A stretch of 64,000 nucleotides of DNA from contig NZ_QUKD01000002.1 in assembly GCF_003480915.1 (NCBI RefSeq), positions 490,091 through 554,090 of the forward strand, written 5' to 3'. The notes below the pieces were generated by a model that did no database searches, had not been told where the DNA came from, and was given only the letters and a program-made list of their open reading frames with translations. The position numbers were made by a program, and so were the translations under genes. This document shows positions 60,412 through 64,000 of this stretch, piece by piece (the stretch's first letter is position 1; each line of letters starts with the position of its first letter). The stretch is from Parabacteroides sp. TM07-1AC. GTDB lineage: Bacteria > Bacteroidota > Bacteroidia > Bacteroidales > Tannerellaceae.

Positions 60412-63105
60412 TTATTTCTCTCCGAACTTCTCCTGTTGGATTTCAACATCCTCCAGGTCTTTTTCAGATATTATTTTCTGCAATCGTAATATTTCCTTTT
60501 TCATCATCTGTACATCTGAACCTTCCGGGATCTTAGTATTTGTCACATCTTTGCTTGCTACTTTCATCGATATAAGTTCAGAAGGTTTATAAATAAACTT
60601 CATTGAGGGTTGTACGGATTCAACTTCCAACTCTCCGGGCTCGATAGCATTCACTCCGTCACCAAAGATTTCCGCTTTTATCCGTATTTTCCCGGGACGT
60701 ATTGTGGTACGCAACAAGATAGGTGCACTCCCCCAATTAGCCCGAACAGGATTGACTCCAATAGATTCATCCTCCAATAAAAGCCCTTCACCTTCTATTG
60801 AAAAACGGACAGCAAAGTTGTTCAATCTGTTCACTATGCCATTATGATCCACTATTTCCGCAACAACAACAGCAATATCCGATCCATCCGATATTAGAGG
60901 AACACCGTCATTATCCATCCGCAATCTTATTTTCATAGGCTTACGCGAAGGAGAACGTTTGTAAGTAGCCACAACCTTTCCGTCAATCAATCCCTCTGCC
61001 AGTAGATAAACATCTTTTTGTTTTCCAGCCCGCGATAGCGCTTTAGTATCCATAAAATCAAATACATTCTTGAAAGTAATAATGGGTGACGGCATTTTTA
61101 AAGAAGAGGAAGATCTCTTCCACACATATTGCTTCCCCCCTTCATAAACAGTCAGTCGCACCTCTTCACAATTAGAATATACAGTCACATCAGCCGGAGA
61201 AAAAGGAGTCATCTGATGGGCTATATAAACCATTGGCCCACTTTCAACGGGAGAAGAGTCATTCATTATATTCGGACGTTGGGATTTAAACATGTAATAA
61301 GCAGTTTTAGGTTGCCTGTAAGCATCCATTATCCCTCCATAAAAAGCGATCGGATGACATCCACGCTGATGATCAAATGAATGCCAAAGAGTTCCTCCCA
61401 AATGATTACTCTCCGCACGACAAAGTGCTTCTATCGTAGTAAAACGTGAAGAATAATAAGGAGCAGCATAATGTTCTGCTTGTACCAGCATCGGCACTTC
61501 TCCCCAAGATCTACAAACACGACTTGAAGAATTGTTGGCACTCCAGTCATCCACATTATCACCGAATTCACGTGTAAAATAAACTTTCGACGGATCAGCC
61601 TTATCCACACTGACACTACTTTTTTGCGGACTTATGCTTAGCGGATGAGTATAGACCACGGGAAAATATTCACTTCCTTTTGAACCCGGATCAATAGCAG
61701 AATAAGCATTTGGAGTACGCATTTCTTCATCCACACACTTTTTGGCTTGCAAAGCGAATTCCAAAGGAAAACCTGTCTCATTAAGTACCGGTTCCCAGAA
61801 AAGTAAAGAAGGACGATTTCGATCCCTACGAACCATATTCCGAATATCATCATATACACGCTCCACAAAGATAGAATCCTTATTATAAAATTGCCACCCA
61901 GGAGTCGCCTCAATATAGAACAGACCTAATTCATCACAAGCATCTATAAAGGCTGGATCTTGCGGATAATGGGCAGCCCGAATCACTGTCATACCTGCAT
62001 CTCTCAACCGAAAAGCATCTCGCCAATGTAACGAATTAGGCAAAGCATTCCCAATCACGGCAAAATCCTGATGACGATTTCCGCCAATCAACTTTCGGTG
62101 ATAAGGTTTGCCATTTAGCCACAAGCCCTCAACACCTTTCATTTCGATACAACGAACCCCTATTCGTTGCTTATAACCATCTATCACCACCCCCTTTTCA
62201 TCTTTCACATAAACGTTGAGCCAATAAAGGGATGGAGATTCGGGAGACCATAAAGAGGGATTCCTTACCTGCAAATTCGACTGAACCACGATCGCTTCTC
62301 CCGAACTCACTCGATAAGCATTCTTTCCGGTAGCAACCACTGTACCCTCTCTATCCGTCAATGCATAAGAAACCATCCCCTTCCGAAGTTGTTTATATTC
62401 ATTTCTCAAATGAAGCCTAATATCCACTTTCGCTTTTTCTTCATTTACCTCCGGATAAGAAATAAAGATACCTCCGCCACCTTTTTCTTTTTCATAATTC
62501 GGATCAGTAATAAACAATTTATCATGTGTTATAAGCCAACAATCCCTATATATACCTCCAAAATAAGAAAAATCAAGTGCACGCTGCGGTTTTCCGGGAG
62601 GATAAGACGAGTCATCACTATTATCAGCACATACGGCTATCACATTCTCTGCCCCATACTTCAACCAAGAACTTAAATCTGCAATGACAGGCAAATATCC
62701 TCCATAATGCTTTTTGATCAATTGACCATTTATCCAAACTTCAGATTTTCCCATAATCCCTTCAAAATGGATCATTACTTTTTTATTTCTCCATTCTGCA
62801 TCAACCAAAAAATGTTTGCGATACCAAACCTTTCCCTGATAATTGATATTTCCACTTGCTTCTTCTGGCAACAGTTCTATTCCATTAGGCAAAGAAACGA
62901 CCGCCCAAGTAGAATCCACCAATTCTAGAGCACCTCCATTGGCTATATCTCCTTTATGAAAGCGCCAAGCAACGTTCATATTATATACACACCTACCACT
63001 ATTAGTCAACTCATAAAATCCGGCAGTTGAAAATCGAGATTCGCTTCCTTTCCCCCAGTTAATACCCGTCAGCAGACACAATAATACTATAACTATCGAT
63101 CTCAT
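60412..63105 (-). CDS. Glycoside hydrolase family 2 enzyme
   Basis: 897 residues with a signal peptide (to about residue 20). The N-terminal jelly-roll domain (about 40-200) has VWYRKHFLVDAEW and KSEVWINGQLIKKHYGGYLPV. An Ig-like domain (about 205-315) is followed by the TIM barrel (about 320-610), with the acid/base in LLFWEPVLNE (Glu443) and the likely nucleophile in FTREFGD (Glu513). C-terminal beta domains and a final charged coiled coil follow. GH2 includes beta-galactosidases, glucuronidases and mannosidases; which one cannot be decided here. It follows a SusD gene and a terminator-like hairpin, so it belongs to a third glycan locus. Confidence 0.9.
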   Translation of the reverse strand: MRSIVIVLLCLLTGINWGKGSESRFSTAGFYELTNSGRCVYNMNVAWRFHKGDIANGGALELVDSTWAVVSLPNGIELLPEEASGNINYQGKVWYRKHFLVDAEWRNKKVMIHFEGIMGKSEVWINGQLIKKHYGGYLPVIADLSSWLKYGAENVIAVCADNSDDSSYPPGKPQRALDFSYFGGIYRDCWLITHDKLFITDPNYEKEKGGGGIFISYPEVNEEKAKVDIRLHLRNEYKQLRKGMVSYALTDREGTVVATGKNAYRVSSGEAIVVQSNLQVRNPSLWSPESPSLYWLNVYVKDEKGVVIDGYKQRIGVRCIEMKGVEGLWLNGKPYHRKLIGGNRHQDFAVIGNALPNSLHWRDAFRLRDAGMTVIRAAHYPQDPAFIDACDELGLFYIEATPGWQFYNKDSIFVERVYDDIRNMVRRDRNRPSLLFWEPVLNETGFPLEFALQAKKCVDEEMRTPNAYSAIDPGSKGSEYFPVVYTHPLSISPQKSSVSVDKADPSKVYFTREFGDNVDDWSANNSSSRVCRSWGEVPMLVQAEHYAAPYYSSRFTTIEALCRAESNHLGGTLWHSFDHQRGCHPIAFYGGIMDAYRQPKTAYYMFKSQRPNIMNDSSPVESGPMVYIAHQMTPFSPADVTVYSNCEEVRLTVYEGGKQYVWKRSSSSLKMPSPIITFKNVFDFMDTKALSRAGKQKDVYLLAEGLIDGKVVATYKRSPSRKPMKIRLRMDNDGVPLISDGSDIAVVVAEIVDHNGIVNRLNNFAVRFSIEGEGLLLEDESIGVNPVRANWGSAPILLRTTIRPGKIRIKAEIFGDGVNAIEPGELEVESVQPSMKFIYKPSELISMKVASKDVTNTKIPEGSDVQMMKKEILRLQKIISEKDLEDVEIQQEKFGEK

Positions 63106-63125
63106 TTTTTTACTTTATGATTAAA

Positions 63126-63167
63126 AAAACATCCCGGATCCTATCAACGAATTCCGGGACATTTTTA
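63126..63167 (-). terminator. Hairpin with U-run between susD and the GH2 gene
   Basis: On the minus strand AUGUCCCGGA pairs with UCCGGGAUGU (10 bp, two G-U pairs, 14-nt loop), followed by seven U. It sits between the susD stop and the GH2 start, as at 13986-14023 in the other locus. Confidence 0.72.
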
Positions 63168-63183
63168 TTTCAATTCAATCAAA

Positions 63184-64000
63184 TTACCAATTGGGATTTT
63201 GTGTCAAATTTTCATTCAAATCACGGGCATCTTGAGGCACAGGCCACAGATACATGTGATCTTTCCACACTCTTGTTTCCATGAAGATATTCTCCCGCTT
63301 ACCGGATTCTGTCATTTTAGCAAAACCATAGGCATCGCCTCCTCTTACCTTATCACAAATTTTCCAACGGATAATATCATAATAGCGCAATCCTTCCATA
63401 GCAAATTCCACACGACGCTCATGGCGCAATTTGTCACGCAAATCACTCTGATTCGTTACTTGTACATTTTTCGGCAACCTTGCCCTATCACGCACATCAT
63501 TAATTAAAGCAACCGCCTCATCCAAATTTTCATTTTTCTCAATCAAAGCTTCAGAACGCATCAATAACACATCTGCATACCGAATTATGCTCAGATTCTT
63601 ACCACCTAAAGTACGGTCGGCCTCTTCACCTTCCAAATCGACATATTTCGTAACCAAGAAGCCAGTATAAGAAGGATTTTTCTGGATATAATCTTTACTG
63701 TTCGGATCTTCTACACCAAATACAGATCTAACCGTCCCATTCGCTTTCCACTCCCAGCCTGGAGTTATAATAGTAGACTTCAAACGGGGATCCCGATATT
63801 CATATTCTCCATATCCACCATTTGCCGATACCTCTTCTCTCATTTGCACATACTTACAGTCCAATCTTTCACACTCACTTGTTGCATGACCACCCAAACA
63901 TTCATACTCATCTACCAGACTTTGCAGAGGGCGTAGACCAGTCCAACCCAAATATACAGAAGATGCGGGTGACAAATTACGATTTAATGCATGTACCTTC
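63184..64000 (-). CDS. SusD/RagB-family lipoprotein, 5' end beyond the window
   Basis: The frame is open from the stop at 63184 to the right window edge (at least 271 codons) without a start, so only the C-terminal part is seen. It carries RDPRLKSTIITPG, the conserved IIRYADVLLMRSEALIEKNENL, a RLRHERRVEFAMEG-type segment and LRYYDIIRWK, ending LWPVPQDARDLNENLTQNPNW, all typical of SusD C-termini. The matching susC should lie just outside. It precedes the GH2 gene by 78 nt. Confidence 0.9.
   Translation of the reverse strand, partial: KVHALNRNLSPASSVYLGWTGLRPLQSLVDEYECLGGHATSECERLDCKYVQMREEVSANGGYGEYEYRDPRLKSTIITPGWEWKANGTVRSVFGVEDPNSKDYIQKNPSYTGFLVTKYVDLEGEEADRTLGGKNLSIIRYADVLLMRSEALIEKNENLDEAVALINDVRDRARLPKNVQVTNQSDLRDKLRHERRVEFAMEGLRYYDIIRWKICDKVRGGDAYGFAKMTESGKRENIFMETRVWKDHMYLWPVPQDARDLNENLTQNPNW

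Overview
The window reads as a chromosomal segment of a gut Bacteroidales bacterium, most plausibly Parabacteroides or a close relative. This rests on SusC/SusD pairs, an ECF sigma/FecR pair, Bacteroidota-restricted families (DUF4783, DUF4251, DUF4837, DUF6340) and repeated matches to the Bacteroidota promoter (TTG, about 20 nt, TAnnTTTG). The genus is inference. No rRNA, CRISPR array, prophage or intact insertion sequence was seen; there is one tRNA (Thr, anticodon CGT).

Layout. 1-5.1 kb: a SusC/SusD pair. 5.1-5.9 kb: a non-coding stretch with two structured repeats. 5.9-12.4 kb: the branched-chain amino acid operon, transcribed leftwards as leader peptide, attenuator, ilvD, ilvB, ilvN, acyl-ACP thioesterase, ilvC, terminator. 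12.5-20.7 kb: a glycan-utilisation locus with its own ECF sigma factor, FecR anti-sigma, STN-type SusC, SusD and a GH29-like enzyme. 20.9-31.0 kb: mostly housekeeping genes (MalY/PatB lyase, LtaS-like sulfatase, SlyD, chorismate synthase, RlmH, DUF4783, NadC, two tiny membrane proteins, a hexapeptide acetyltransferase, two RNA methyltransferases). 31.1-44.7 kb: DUF4837 lipoprotein, a coiled-coil regulator overlapping ppk1, a phosphoesterase, a membrane NUDIX-like protein, lipA, a DPP-IV-type peptidase, a radical SAM protein, a DUF4251 protein and a Ca2+-type P-ATPase. 45.0-48.8 kb: a five-gene partner-switching and phosphorelay operon (STAS, anti-sigma-type ATPase, two histidine-kinase-like proteins, receiver-PP2C phosphatase). 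48.9-60.2 kb: lipoprotein, a large ABCG-like exporter, tRNA-Thr, hypotheticals, a Tat-signal TIM-barrel protein, a TPR histidine kinase and valS. 60.4-64 kb: a GH2 enzyme and a SusD gene cut by the window edge.

Main discoveries. (1) A 19-residue leader peptide with 12 Ile/Leu/Val residues precedes ilvD. It has a consensus promoter, an intrinsic terminator, and a 9-nt antiterminator segment directly after its stop codon, so a full transcription-attenuation device can be read from the sequence. (2) Five intergenic regions each hold exactly three tandem units of 22 or 23 nt. Each locus uses its own word, but the architecture is shared. (3) In the partner-switching operon one kinase has Asp where the H-box histidine should be, while its ATP-binding domain is intact. 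(4) A second class of inverted repeats sits at gene borders; one supplies the ilvD stop codon and another overlaps the rlmH stop, and their open frames create false N-terminal extensions on ilvB and aroC.
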